Source: Flavobacteriales bacterium UBA1937
GTDB lineage: Bacteria; Bacteroidota; Bacteroidia; Flavobacteriales; Weeksellaceae
Direction: 5' to 3'
Assembly: GCA_002337005.1 (NCBI GenBank)
Contig: DDFD01000053.1
Span: 17,663-81,662, forward strand
DNA length: 64,000 nucleotides
This document shows positions 7,752-17,050 of this stretch, in pieces; position 1 is the first letter of the stretch, and every line of letters starts with the position of its first letter. The notes under the pieces were generated by a model, which was not told the origin of the DNA, searched no databases, and worked only from the letters and a program-made list of their open reading frames with translations. The translations under genes and the position numbers were made by a program.

Positions 7752-9020
7752 TTATTGAGATGAATATTTTGTTTTGTACCTATTATAAAGTTCTTTTTGT
7801 TGATTATGAAGATTAATCTTTCTACCATCTATATAAGCTTCTGTGATTTGATTGGTCAATTGGTCTAGCGCATCTCCTTCTGAGATAAATAAGGTAGCAC
7901 TTTTACCAACTTCTAAACTCCCAAATCTATTTTCTATGCCTAAAATTTTAGCCAAATTATAAGAAATACTTTGCAATGCTTTTTCTTTTTCTACACCATA
8001 AGCTGCGGTAGTTCCTGCTAAAAAAGGTAAATTTCTAGAATCTTGATACTCGTGATCACCACTATAATCTAAACCATATAGAATTCCTTTATCAGCAACC
8101 ATTTTCGCAAATTGATAAGGTAATCTTGGTGACATAGAATTACCCAAAGGTAAAGAGTGAACCCTGGTAATAATTAAAGGGAAACTGCTTTTTTTAATTT
8201 CGTCTAAGACAGGCACTAACGCTGCATCTCCTATTAAAACTATGTTTTTGAGTTCTAAATCTTGTGCAAATTTTATTACTTCTAAAGCTTCATTAGCGCT
8301 AGAAACTTCTACAAAAAGTTTAGTTTTGTCAAAAACAGGTTTTATAGCTTCTAGTTTATAATCTTTAACTGTTGATTTCTGATAAGCTTTGGCTCTGGTA
8401 AATAAATTTTTAATTTCATCTAATTTTTTGGCTCTCATTTCTTTTCTTTCCGCGTCCCTTTTTTCATCAAAAAAACGAGTAGAAATGGTAGGCCAAGACA
8501 TATGTAAAACATTATCTTTTTCCTCTACAGCGTCTTCCCAGTTCCAGCCATCTAAGTTCATTATAGAAGAAGTACAAGAAATTGTTCCGCTTTTAAGAAC
8601 CGGTTGCGTAAGCAAAACGCCATTGGTTCTAACCGTAGGAATTACGTGGCTGTCTGTATTAAAAGATATTAAAGAACGTACTTCAGGGGTAATATCATTG
8701 GCCTCTTGTGTATCATCTGTAGCTCTGGTTGCTTCAATTTCTACCAAACCAAGCGTATTATTTACCAAAATAAATCCCGGATAAACGTGTTTATTCTGAG
8801 CATTGACAACCTCAGCATTAGAAGGAATAGCTCCATTGATCTGAGTGATTTTTCCGTTTTCAAAAACGATACTTGCATTTTGTAAAACATTACCTGTACC
8901 TGTATGAATGGTAGCATTGGTAATGGCGACAGGATTTTTCTGAGCTGGTGCTGGTGCAGGTCTTTGCGCCAATCCAAAAACTGAAATTCCTAAAAATATA
9001 ATGGTTTTAAACTTTTTCAT
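7752..9020 (-). CDS. Secreted amidohydrolase-family protein lacking the HxH metal site
   Basis: A 422-residue protein with a signal peptide (MKKFKTIIFLGISVFGLAQ) and the composite-domain fold of imidazolonepropionase-like amidohydrolases: an N-terminal beta-sandwich (VAITNATIHTGTGNVLQNAS) and a C-terminal segment with RFGSLEVGKSATLFI. The metal-binding PGFxDxHxH motif reads PGFILVNNTLGL (about residues 81-92), so the Asp and both His are lost. It lies 11 bp downstream of the 990-residue amidohydrolase gene and is surely its operon partner. It is probably a non-catalytic subunit or binding protein for that enzyme; this is inference. Confidence 0.8.
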   Translation of the reverse strand: MKKFKTIIFLGISVFGLAQRPAPAPAQKNPVAITNATIHTGTGNVLQNASIVFENGKITQINGAIPSNAEVVNAQNKHVYPGFILVNNTLGLVEIEATRATDDTQEANDITPEVRSLISFNTDSHVIPTVRTNGVLLTQPVLKSGTISCTSSIMNLDGWNWEDAVEEKDNVLHMSWPTISTRFFDEKRDAERKEMRAKKLDEIKNLFTRAKAYQKSTVKDYKLEAIKPVFDKTKLFVEVSSANEALEVIKFAQDLELKNIVLIGDAALVPVLDEIKKSSFPLIITRVHSLPLGNSMSPRLPYQFAKMVADKGILYGLDYSGDHEYQDSRNLPFLAGTTAAYGVEKEKALQSISYNLAKILGIENRFGSLEVGKSATLFISEGDALDQLTNQITEAYIDGRKINLHNQQKELYNRYKTKYSSQ

Positions 9021-9031
9021 TTTCTAAAAAA

Positions 9032-12004
9032 TTAATGGGTATGATTTTCAGATTCTTCTAAAGTATCGCAATGATACTGTTTTGGCTCTTCTTTTTTCAT
9101 AGGTTGAGTATTCCCTTTTTTGGTATCGTCTGAGAAAAGCATTTTTTGTACAATTCTGTTTTTTTCTGCTTTTATCTTCTCGTCTTTTAGAATTTGCTCT
9201 TTCGCATCAAAAAGCAATTTACCATCTACAAAAGTTTTATTTACCGTAGCATATATACTTAGAGGATTATCTGTCCAAAGTACCAAATCTGCATCTTTCC
9301 CCACTTCTATACTCCCTATTCTATTATCAATTTTCAACATTTTAGCAGGATTTAATGTGACCGTTTTCCAAGCATCTTCTTGAGAAACATTGCCATATTT
9401 TACCAATTTACCAGCTTCTTGGTTTAGTCTTCTTGCCATTTCTGCATCATCAGAATTAATGGCGGTATTTACACCAGCTTGTAAAAGTAATGCAGCATTA
9501 TAAGGAATGGCTTCTCTCACCTCTTCTTTGTATGCCCACCAATCTGCAAATGTAGAAGCATTAGCACCGTGTTTTTTCATAATATCTGCCACTTTATATC
9601 CCTCTAAAATATGGGTGAAAGTATTCACTCTGAAACCAAATTTCTCCGCAATTTTCATAAACATATTGATCTCACTTTGAACATAAGAATGACACGTAAT
9701 AAAACGTTGAGATTTCAAGATTTCTAAATGAGTTTCTAAACGAAGGTCTTTTCTATAATTTTTATTGCTGGCTTTTTCTTTTTCGTATTCTAAAGCTCTG
9801 GTAAACCAAAAATCATAAGCTTGTTCTACTCCACCTCTAGACTGAGGAAAACGATTAGGATTATCTCCCCAATTGCTCTGTTTTACGTTTTCACCAAGCG
9901 CAAATTTTATAAATTTCGGAGCATTAGGGAATTTCATTCCGTCAGCATTTTCTCCCCAAGCAAATTTCACGATAGAAGATTGACCACCAATTGGATTAGC
10001 AGAACCGTGCAATTGCTGAGCAGAAGTTACACCACCAGAAAGTTGACGATAGAAATTGACATCATCAGGATTTAAAACATCTTCCATTCTTACTTCGGCA
10101 GACGAATTGCTTCCTGCTTCGTTTACACCTCTTGTTAAACCAATATGTGTGTGTTCGTCTAGAATTCCGTTGGTTAAATGGAGATTGGTTCCGTCAATTT
10201 CCTCGGCACTTCCTTTAGCTAAATTAGTACCTACTTCTACAATTTTTCCTTTAGAAATTTTTACATCATAGTTTTTTACAATTCCTTTGCTGGTATTTGT
10301 CCAAACGGTCGCATTTTTAATGAGATAATCTTTTTGTATAGGCAAAGTTTCGTTACCAAAAGCGGCAAAAGGATACCAAATTTTTCCTATTTCTGAAGGT
10401 TTTTTATCCTCTTCTTTTTTATCCTCTTTTGCTAATTCTTTCACAAAAGAAATAGTGTAAGGTACTTCTTTGCCTTCTTTATTTAGAGCAAAACCTTGTT
10501 TATTTTTAAAGTCTGAAATTTGACTAAGAATTCTGTAATTCTGAACGCTATCTTTTGGTAAAACCAATTCCAAAGCCATTTTATAATCCGTGAAATTCAG
10601 TTTTGCTTTTCCGTCTTTTTTATCTTTAGAAACTGAGGCTTCAGGTTTATTGATTTTTCCTTTAATTTTTAAATCATAAGTTTGATTATTGATATTCAAA
10701 GAATATTCGCCTCTTACATCTACCTCAGGAATTTTATTCACTACAAAACTTTTTCCGTTCACCCAGTTTTCATAAAGCATTGCATCTTTATTGAAAAGGT
10801 CTTCAGAAAAAATCACAAAATTGGCAATAGAACCTTTTCTAAGATTTCCTAAAGTATTTTCTACCTTAAAATTTTTAGCAGGTCTATCGGTAAGTGCTGC
10901 AAGAATTTCTTCTTTAGACAAACCATTTTTATACAATTCTCTTAATTTCGAAAAGAAGGTAGATTTGTCTTTTAATTTATTCATTGTAAAAGAAAACGGT
11001 ACACCTTCTTTAGAAAGATAAACCGCATTGTAAGGTGCCATTTCCCAATGCTTAAGCACTGCAACATCTGCTGCATCTACATCTAGCGCGTCATTTATTT
11101 GATATGCTTTCGGATATTCTAAAGGCAAAATTAGATTTCCGTTGGTTGCTTTTATTTCTTTTGCTCTTTGATATTCATTACCAGAACCTAAAAAAGTGAA
11201 CTGAAAACCAGCTTCGTCGCCTATTTTATCAGCTCTCAAAACATCCCATTTTTCAGAAGTTTCTATAATGGTTGGCAATTTTTTATATTTATTAAAAGCT
11301 TCTAAATTCAGATTTTTTTGTTCTAAATTACCACCTTTTTCATACCAATCTGCATCTAAATAAGTTTGTCTTAGCAAAGCAATAGAACCAGTGAGAGAAG
11401 TTGGATAAGACTGTTTAGAACTCCCTTTATCAAAAGAAAGAAGAAAAGCTGCGTCTTCTTTCACAATTTTATCCGAAGGTTTACCTTGTCCTAAAGTCAC
11501 CAAAACCGCAGAACCACGCACAATTCCGTCTTGGTTGAAGGCTAAAGCAGCACCAAAACCTTGAGACAAATATTCTTCGTAGTTTTTAGATTGATTGGTA
11601 AAGGTATCCGCAGCTCTAGTATAAGATTTCACCGCATCATTATAAGCCGCAAAAGAAGCGGTATTGGGCAGATAAATGCTTCCACTGTTATATTCTTTGT
11701 TTTCAGATTTTTCTACACCAATATTGGTATAAGAATCTATGAACGAAGGATATACATACGCTCCTTTACCATCAATAATTACTGCATTTTTAGGGATAGA
11801 AACTTTTCCAGATTCTAAGATTTTACCATTTTGAACCACTAAAACAGCATCATTAATCACTGTTTTATAATCTTGATAAAGAGTAATGTTTTTAATTACG
11901 TATAGGCTATGGTCTTTGGTGGTGGTATCATTTTGCCAATACCCAACTTGAGCAAAAAAAATTCCCGAAAAAACCAATCCTAAAGAAATAAAGAATTTCT
12001 TCAT
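9032..12004 (-). CDS. Secreted tandem amidohydrolase (inactive N half, active-looking C half)
   Basis: A 990-residue protein with a signal peptide (MKKFFISLGLVFSGIFFAQ). Residues about 30-430 form one amidohydrolase-like unit whose metal motif is degenerate (YPSFIDSYTNIG in place of PGFIDxHxH). Residues about 570-960 form a second unit with intact ligands: LDEHTHIG, His in FITCHSYVQ and FTHILEG, and NSDDAE for the catalytic Asp, ending in IGSIEVGKDADLVLW. The C terminus is His/Glu-rich. Bacteroidota encode many such large secreted amidohydrolases, often annotated as dipeptidase- or imidazolonepropionase-like. The actual substrate is unknown. It is translated as an operon with the next, metal-less homologue. 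Confidence 0.85.
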   Translation of the reverse strand: MKKFFISLGLVFSGIFFAQVGYWQNDTTTKDHSLYVIKNITLYQDYKTVINDAVLVVQNGKILESGKVSIPKNAVIIDGKGAYVYPSFIDSYTNIGVEKSENKEYNSGSIYLPNTASFAAYNDAVKSYTRAADTFTNQSKNYEEYLSQGFGAALAFNQDGIVRGSAVLVTLGQGKPSDKIVKEDAAFLLSFDKGSSKQSYPTSLTGSIALLRQTYLDADWYEKGGNLEQKNLNLEAFNKYKKLPTIIETSEKWDVLRADKIGDEAGFQFTFLGSGNEYQRAKEIKATNGNLILPLEYPKAYQINDALDVDAADVAVLKHWEMAPYNAVYLSKEGVPFSFTMNKLKDKSTFFSKLRELYKNGLSKEEILAALTDRPAKNFKVENTLGNLRKGSIANFVIFSEDLFNKDAMLYENWVNGKSFVVNKIPEVDVRGEYSLNINNQTYDLKIKGKINKPEASVSKDKKDGKAKLNFTDYKMALELVLPKDSVQNYRILSQISDFKNKQGFALNKEGKEVPYTISFVKELAKEDKKEEDKKPSEIGKIWYPFAAFGNETLPIQKDYLIKNATVWTNTSKGIVKNYDVKISKGKIVEVGTNLAKGSAEEIDGTNLHLTNGILDEHTHIGLTRGVNEAGSNSSAEVRMEDVLNPDDVNFYRQLSGGVTSAQQLHGSANPIGGQSSIVKFAWGENADGMKFPNAPKFIKFALGENVKQSNWGDNPNRFPQSRGGVEQAYDFWFTRALEYEKEKASNKNYRKDLRLETHLEILKSQRFITCHSYVQSEINMFMKIAEKFGFRVNTFTHILEGYKVADIMKKHGANASTFADWWAYKEEVREAIPYNAALLLQAGVNTAINSDDAEMARRLNQEAGKLVKYGNVSQEDAWKTVTLNPAKMLKIDNRIGSIEVGKDADLVLWTDNPLSIYATVNKTFVDGKLLFDAKEQILKDEKIKAEKNRIVQKMLFSDDTKKGNTQPMKKEEPKQYHCDTLEESENHTH

Positions 12005-12089
12005 ATACTTTTCATTTATTTTTTATAATTAAGGCTAAAATAATAATTTTATTCTAATAACCTTATATTTTTGAGGGTAATTCAAAAAA

Positions 12090-12123
12090 GAAAGCCGAAT
12101 TTTATCAATAAAATCCGACTTTC
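12090..12123 (-). terminator. Intrinsic terminator of lat
   Basis: A 16-bp stem (two G-U pairs) GAAAGTCGGATTTTAT / ATAAAATTCGGCTTTC with a 2-nt loop, followed on the minus strand by six T; it is 19 bp past the lat stop. Confidence 0.8.
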
Positions 12124-12142
12124 GTAAAAATAATCCTAATAA

Positions 12143-13477
12143 TTATATCTGTACAATTTTTTCTATTTTTTCTAAAGCATATTGTAAATCTTCTTGTGTA
12201 ACGTTTAGATGAGGGCGGAATCTCAATGAGCGGTCACCACAAATTAGAATAATCACATTTTCTTCATACAATTTTTCTTGAAACTCTTTTCTAATCTCGC
12301 CAGTTGGTAAGTCAAATGCACACATTAATCCTTTTCCTCTTGTATTTGAAATTAACTGAGGATATTTTTCTTGAAGTTTTTGTAAACCACTTAATAGAAA
12401 TTCGCCTTGTTTTTGCACATTTTCGAGTAAATTTTCTTTTTCAATGATTTCTAAAACCAATTGAAACCTCAGCATATCAATAAAATTTCCACCGAAAGTA
12501 GAATTAATTCTAGAACTTTCCGCAAAAACATGATGTTCTACTTGATCTAATTTTTCTTTATTCGCCAAAATTCCACAAACTTGTGTTTTCTTGCCAAAAG
12601 AAATCACATCTGGTACTACGCTGAAATTCTGAAAAGCCCACATTTTACCTGTAATTCCGATACCAGTTTGAACTTCATCAAAAATCAGAAGAATATCATT
12701 TTCATCACAGATTTTTCTTAATTCTATAAAAAATTCATCACGGAAATGATTATCACCACCTTCCGCTTGAATCACCTCAATAATGATGCACGAAACTTTA
12801 TCAGGATTCATTAAAATGGCTTGTTCTATCTCTACTAAAGCCAATTGTTCGTTTTTGATGGTTTCTTGTAAATTTTCTTCCGTAATAGGGAAATGTAATT
12901 TCGGATTGATGATTCTAGGCCAATCAAAAAGTGGAAAATATTGATATTTTCTTGGGTCTGAAGTATTGGTTAAGCTCAAGGTATAACCACTTCTTCCATG
13001 GAAAGCTTGTTTGAAATGAATCGCCATAGAACCTTCAGTTTTACTTCCTTTTTGCCAATTTTTTCTAGTTTTCCAATCGAAGGCCGTTTTCAAGGCATTT
13101 TCTACTGCAAGAGCACCTCCTTCTACAAAAAAACAATACGGCAATTCTTTAGGAATCGCAACTCTACCAAAAGTTTCTACAAAATCTGCAAATTCTTGCA
13201 AATACACATCTGACATAGTAGGTTTATAAACTGCCATTTTTCCTAACCAAGCAGATTTTTCTAGAATATAAGGATGATTATAACCAACCGAAGCCGAACC
13301 AAACATAGAAAACATATCCAGAAATTTATTGCCCGATAATCGATCTACAATCCAAGAACCTTGTGATTTTTCGTAATCCATCACGAAATCAAAACCATCT
13401 GCTAAAAGATGTTTCCCTAGAGTTTCTTTTACTTTGTTGCCAGTAATTTCGTGGCTTAATTCTATTGTTTTGTTCAT
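12143..13477 (-). CDS. lat: L-lysine 6-transaminase
   Basis: A 444-residue class III PLP-dependent aminotransferase moving the epsilon-amino group of lysine to 2-oxoglutarate, which gives alpha-aminoadipate semialdehyde. The PLP site is visible as FDEVQTGIG (Asp267) and the Schiff-base lysine in VISFGKKTQVCG (about 296-297); FGKKTQVCG is characteristic of lysine 6-transaminases. FFVEGGALAVENALK and FHGRSGYTLSLTNT add to the match. I chose MNKTIELSHEI as start because the upstream codons run into a heptad repeat. The upstream ALDH7-type dehydrogenase would oxidise the product, so the two genes form a lysine-to-aminoadipate pathway, here separated by a four-helix-bundle cassette. Confidence 0.93.
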   Translation of the reverse strand: MNKTIELSHEITGNKVKETLGKHLLADGFDFVMDYEKSQGSWIVDRLSGNKFLDMFSMFGSASVGYNHPYILEKSAWLGKMAVYKPTMSDVYLQEFADFVETFGRVAIPKELPYCFFVEGGALAVENALKTAFDWKTRKNWQKGSKTEGSMAIHFKQAFHGRSGYTLSLTNTSDPRKYQYFPLFDWPRIINPKLHFPITEENLQETIKNEQLALVEIEQAILMNPDKVSCIIIEVIQAEGGDNHFRDEFFIELRKICDENDILLIFDEVQTGIGITGKMWAFQNFSVVPDVISFGKKTQVCGILANKEKLDQVEHHVFAESSRINSTFGGNFIDMLRFQLVLEIIEKENLLENVQKQGEFLLSGLQKLQEKYPQLISNTRGKGLMCAFDLPTGEIRKEFQEKLYEENVIILICGDRSLRFRPHLNVTQEDLQYALEKIEKIVQI

Positions 13478-13483
13478 ATTTTT

Positions 13484-13532
13484 AAGATTTAAGAGCCAAG
13501 AACCAAGAGTCAAGATTCTAGATTTCTGACTA
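13484..13532. repeat. Degenerate 7-bp-period repeat array, left flank of S23 cassette
   Basis: From 13484 successive heptads in exact register are AAGATTT, AAGAGCC, AAGAACC, AAGAGTC, AAGATTC, TAGATTT, CTGACTA. The array occupies the space between the lat start and the stop of the four-helix-bundle gene. Its units recur inverted on the other side of that gene (13902-13937). Confidence 0.8.
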
Positions 13533-13533
13533 T

Positions 13534-13884
13534 TTATTTAAGATTATTTTTGAAACTGTAAATCATTTTTTGAATTTCAACTAAATCATTTATTAATTCA
13601 TCTACTTTTTCATAATTTAACATATTCAATTCTTTCATAAGTATTAATTGTGTTTGTAATTCAAAAGCAGAGCCTAGAGAAATTGCAAGAAAATGAGAAA
13701 ATTCTTTGTTACTATTTCTTCCAGAGCCTTCTGCAATATTAGACGGAATAGAAACAGAAGCCCTTTTAATTTGAGAAATCAGACCATATTTTTCATCTGA
13801 AGAAATTTCTGTAGTAGCTAGATAAACCTTTTTAGCTAATTCAATAGATTTTTTCCAAAAAATTAATTTTTCAAAATTATGCAT
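13534..13884 (-). CDS. Four-helix-bundle protein, 23S rRNA intervening-sequence (S23/IVP) family
   Basis: A 116-residue all-helical protein. The signature LIFWKKSIELAKKVY ... ISQIKRASVSIPSNIAEGSGR ... EFSHFLAISLGSAFELQTQL is diagnostic of the four-helix-bundle family first seen in 23S rRNA intervening sequences and related to the Avd accessory protein of diversity-generating retroelements. It lies between an ALDH gene and lat, which together form a lysine pathway, and is bracketed by inverted arrays of 7-bp units, so it looks like a small mobile cassette that entered the operon. No reverse transcriptase or template repeat is present. The molecular role is not established; nucleic-acid binding is known for relatives. 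Confidence 0.88.
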   Translation of the reverse strand: MHNFEKLIFWKKSIELAKKVYLATTEISSDEKYGLISQIKRASVSIPSNIAEGSGRNSNKEFSHFLAISLGSAFELQTQLILMKELNMLNYEKVDELINDLVEIQKMIYSFKNNLK

Positions 13885-13901
13885 ATCCCTTTCTGTTTTT
13901 A

Positions 13902-13937
13902 TCTTGGCTCTTGATTCTCGGCTCTTGATTCTTTGCT
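13902..13937. repeat. Degenerate 7-bp-period repeat array, right flank of S23 cassette
   Basis: Heptads in register from 13903: CTTGGCT, CTTGATT, CTCGGCT, CTTGATT, CTTTGCT. Read on the other strand these are AAGAGCC / AAGAATC units, the same as the left array, so the cassette has inverted flanks with a perfect 11-bp match (13491-13501 against 13902-13912). Confidence 0.8.
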
Positions 13938-13941
13938 CCTT

Positions 13942-15495
13942 TTACAAATCAAACTTAATTCCTTGTGCTAAAGGTAAATTTGTGGTGTAATTAATCGTGT
14001 TGGTTTGTCTTCGCATATAGACTTTCCAAGCGTCACTTCCAGATTCTCTTCCGCCGCCAGTTTCTTTTTCTCCACCGAAAGCACCACCAATTTCAGCACC
14101 AGAAGTTCCGATGTTTACATTGGCAATTCCGCAATCTGAACCAGCGTGAGAAAGGAATTTTTCGGCTTCTCTTAAATTATTGGTCATAATTGCAGAAGAT
14201 AAACCTTGCACTACTCCATTCTGAATTTCGATGGCATTTTCTACGTCTCCAGAATATTTTAATAAATATAAAATCGGTGCAAATGTTTCGTGTTGTACTA
14301 TTTCAAAATGATTTTCTGCTTCTGCAATGGCTGGTTTTACGTAACAACCACTTTCGTAGCCTTTTCCTTTTAGAACGCCACCTTTTACTAGAAGTTTTCC
14401 GCCTTCTGCTTCTACTTTTTCTAGAGCATTTTCGTACATTTTTACAGCACCTTTGTCGATAAGAGGACCAACGTGATTACTCTCGTCAAGAGGATTTCCT
14501 ATTTTTAATTGTCCGTAAGCTGCAACCAGAGAGTCTTTCACTTTATCATACATACTTTCGTGGATAATTAATCTTCTGGTAGAAGTACAACGTTGACCAG
14601 CAGTTCCTACCGCTCCGAAAACCGCACCAATAACCGTCATTTTAATATCTGCATCAGGAGTTACGATAATCGCATTGTTACCGCCTAATTCAAGCAAAGA
14701 TTTCCCTAATCTTGCCGCTACATTTTGGGCAACAATTTTCCCCATTCTGGTAGAACCCGTAGCAGAAATAAGAGGAATTCTGGTATCTTTTGCCATTAAA
14801 TCGCCAATTTCGGCATCTCCAATTACTAAATTTGATATTCCTTGAGGTAAATTATTTTCTTTAAGAACTTCTATAATAATATTTTGACAAGCAATTCCGC
14901 ACAATGGCGCTTTTTCTGAAGGTTTCCACACGCAAACATCTCCACAAATCCAAGCTAAAGCAGTGTTCCAACTCCAAACTGCTACTGGAAAATTGAAGGC
15001 TGAAATAATACCTACAATTCCTAAAGGGTGATATTGTTCGTACATTCTATGTCCGAATCTTTCGGAATGCATCGTAAAACCGTGCAACTGACGAGACAAA
15101 CCCACCGCAAAATCACAGATATCAATCATTTCCTGAACTTCGCCCAAACCTTCTTGTAAAGATTTTCCCATTTCATAGGAAACCAATTTTCCTAAATCTT
15201 CTTTATGTTTTCTTAATTTATCCCCAAATTGTCTTACGATTTCTCCACGTTTTGGAGCAGGCATTAATCTAAATTCTTTGAAGGCTTTTTCGGCTTCGGA
15301 AATTACTTTTTCATAATCTTTTTTAGATGAAGAAGTTACTTTAGCGATTAATTTACCATCAACTGGTGAATAACTTTCGATTACATTACCAGAAGCGAAC
15401 CATTTTCCGCCATTAGAAGTGCCTTTGTTTTCGGATTTTATTCCTAAATTTTTTAAAGTTTTTTCAATCCCGAAATCTTTATTTTTTTTTGCCAT
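13942..15495 (-). CDS. ALDH7-type aldehyde dehydrogenase (alpha-aminoadipate semialdehyde dehydrogenase)
   Basis: A 517-residue NAD-dependent aldehyde dehydrogenase. The catalytic cysteine is Cys303 in GTAGQRCTSTRRL and the general base Glu269 in LLELGGNNAI; GSTRMGKIVAQNVA marks the cofactor site. The motif ELGGNNA and the length place it with antiquitin/ALDH7 (AmaB, Pcd) enzymes that oxidise alpha-aminoadipate semialdehyde. The product of the downstream lat gene is this substrate, supporting the role. It is the first gene of the block on the minus strand; the S23 cassette follows before lat. Confidence 0.88.
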   Translation of the reverse strand: MAKKNKDFGIEKTLKNLGIKSENKGTSNGGKWFASGNVIESYSPVDGKLIAKVTSSSKKDYEKVISEAEKAFKEFRLMPAPKRGEIVRQFGDKLRKHKEDLGKLVSYEMGKSLQEGLGEVQEMIDICDFAVGLSRQLHGFTMHSERFGHRMYEQYHPLGIVGIISAFNFPVAVWSWNTALAWICGDVCVWKPSEKAPLCGIACQNIIIEVLKENNLPQGISNLVIGDAEIGDLMAKDTRIPLISATGSTRMGKIVAQNVAARLGKSLLELGGNNAIIVTPDADIKMTVIGAVFGAVGTAGQRCTSTRRLIIHESMYDKVKDSLVAAYGQLKIGNPLDESNHVGPLIDKGAVKMYENALEKVEAEGGKLLVKGGVLKGKGYESGCYVKPAIAEAENHFEIVQHETFAPILYLLKYSGDVENAIEIQNGVVQGLSSAIMTNNLREAEKFLSHAGSDCGIANVNIGTSGAEIGGAFGGEKETGGGRESGSDAWKVYMRRQTNTINYTTNLPLAQGIKFDL

Positions 15496-15703
15496 TTTTT
15501 TGAATTTGTTCTTTCGTAAATATAAATATTATTAGCTGAATCCTATGAAAAAATGCAAAAATTACTTTAAATAAAATTCTTTTTACTGATTTAGTTTAAA
15601 ATTTTAATTAGAATTATTTGAAAAAGACAAAAACTAAAAATAAAATATCTACAATAAACATTAAACTCTCTTAACATATCAATGATTTTCGGGATTAAAA
15701 TAA

Positions 15704-15711
15704 TACATTTG
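15704..15711 (+). promoter_or_regulatory. -7 element of serB promoter
   Basis: TACATTTG matches the Bacteroidota -7 consensus TAnnTTTG, 29 bp before the serB ATG. No convincing TTTG lies at 17-23 bp upstream. The whole 245-bp gap between the ALDH start and serB is otherwise AT-rich without other features I can support. Confidence 0.5.
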
Positions 15712-15740
15712 CATAAAAATTACTTCCGAATAATTCTGAA

Positions 15741-16967
15741 ATGACAAAACACGAAATTGTATTAATGAGCATCACTGGTGAAGATAAACCTGGTGTAACT
15801 TCTTCTCTTACAGAAATTTTAAGTAAACATAACGCGACTATTTTAGACATTGGGCAGGCCAATATTCATCAATCATTATCATTAGGTATTCTTTTCCGGC
15901 TAGATCCAGATATGCAAGGTAATATTTTGAAAGATCTACTTTTCAAATCTTATGAACTGGGCGTAAATGCAAAGTTTACCCCTATCAAAAGAGAGGAATA
16001 TGATGCTTGGGTTTCGAGACAAGGAAAAGAAAGTTTCGTGATTACACTTCTCGGACAAAAAATAGAGGCCAATCAACTCTCGCAAGTAACGCAAGTTATT
16101 GCAGAGCAAGGTTTGAATATTGACACCATAAAACGTTTGACTGGTAGAATACCGCTAGATAACGACAATGATTCTGATGATAGGTCATGTATAGAACTTT
16201 CGGTAAGAGGTACGCCACAGAATTTGAATTTAATTCACGAGAAATTTGTGAATTTAAGTGGAGAATTAGACATTGATATTTCTTTCCAAAAAGATAATAT
16301 TTACCGTAGAAATCGCCGTTTAATTTGTTTTGACATGGATTCTACTTTGATTAAAACCGAAGTAATAGACGAACTGGCTGATAGAGCTGGCGTAGGCGAA
16401 GAAGTGCGTGGCATTACAGAAGCTGCGATGCGTGGTGAACTAGATTTTAATGAAAGTTTCAAAAAAAGAGTTTCTCTTTTAAAAGGTCTAGACGAATCTG
16501 TAATGCAAGAAATTGCAGACAATTTACCTATAATGGATGGTGCAGATAGATTAATGCATACGCTAAAAAAATGTGGTTATAAAATCGCGATACTTTCTGG
16601 TGGTTTTACTTATTTCGGGAATTATCTTAAAAAACGATTTGGTGCAGATTATTTGTACGCTAACGAACTCGAAATTATTGACGGAAAACTTACTGGAAAA
16701 CATTTAGGAGATATTGTTGACGGAAAAAGAAAAGCAGAATTACTGAAATTTTTGGCACAAGTAGAAAAAATAGAACTAGACCAAGTAATTGCTGTAGGAG
16801 ATGGAGCCAATGATTTACCCATGCTCAACATAGCAGGTCTTGGAATAGCCTTCCATGCAAAGCCAAAAGTAAAAGAAAATGCCAGACAATCGATATCATC
16901 TATTGGTCTAGATGGTGTATTATACTTTTTAGGCTTTAGAGATAGACACATTAATGAAGAATTTTAA
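15741..16967 (+). CDS. serB: Phosphoserine phosphatase with N-terminal ACT domains
   Basis: A 408-residue HAD phosphatase catalysing the last step of serine synthesis. The N-terminal 180 residues are two ACT-like units (VLMSITGEDKPGVTSSL and FVITLLGQKIEANQLSQV), likely for amino-acid feedback. The HAD domain has nucleophile Asp198 in FDMDSTLIKTE, motif II Ser in ILSGGFTYF, Lys in KRKAEL and motif III GDGANDLPML. The Asp of motif I is followed by Asp200 as acid/base. The serine pathway gene stands alone here with a divergent ALDH gene upstream; a 49-residue gene follows. Confidence 0.95.
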   Translation: MTKHEIVLMSITGEDKPGVTSSLTEILSKHNATILDIGQANIHQSLSLGILFRLDPDMQGNILKDLLFKSYELGVNAKFTPIKREEYDAWVSRQGKESFVITLLGQKIEANQLSQVTQVIAEQGLNIDTIKRLTGRIPLDNDNDSDDRSCIELSVRGTPQNLNLIHEKFVNLSGELDIDISFQKDNIYRRNRRLICFDMDSTLIKTEVIDELADRAGVGEEVRGITEAAMRGELDFNESFKKRVSLLKGLDESVMQEIADNLPIMDGADRLMHTLKKCGYKIAILSGGFTYFGNYLKKRFGADYLYANELEIIDGKLTGKHLGDIVDGKRKAELLKFLAQVEKIELDQVIAVGDGANDLPMLNIAGLGIAFHAKPKVKENARQSISSIGLDGVLYFLGFRDRHINEEF

Positions 16968-17025
16968 ACAATTGTTTTATAGATATAATAAATCGAGATT
17001 ATTTTATCCTAAAACATTTATTCTA

Positions 17026-17033
17026 TACTTTTG
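17026..17033 (+). promoter_or_regulatory. Candidate -7 element before the 49-residue ORF
   Basis: TACTTTTG matches TAnnTTTG and lies 17 bp before the GTG codon at 17051; no clear -33 partner is visible. Confidence 0.4.
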
Positions 17034-17050
17034 TAGAAAATTAGAGATAA

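Noticed and set aside
13534..13884. Diversity-generating retroelement accessory gene (Avd)
   Set aside because: Although the fold is related, no reverse transcriptase, template or variable repeat occurs nearby; the S23/IVP assignment is simpler.
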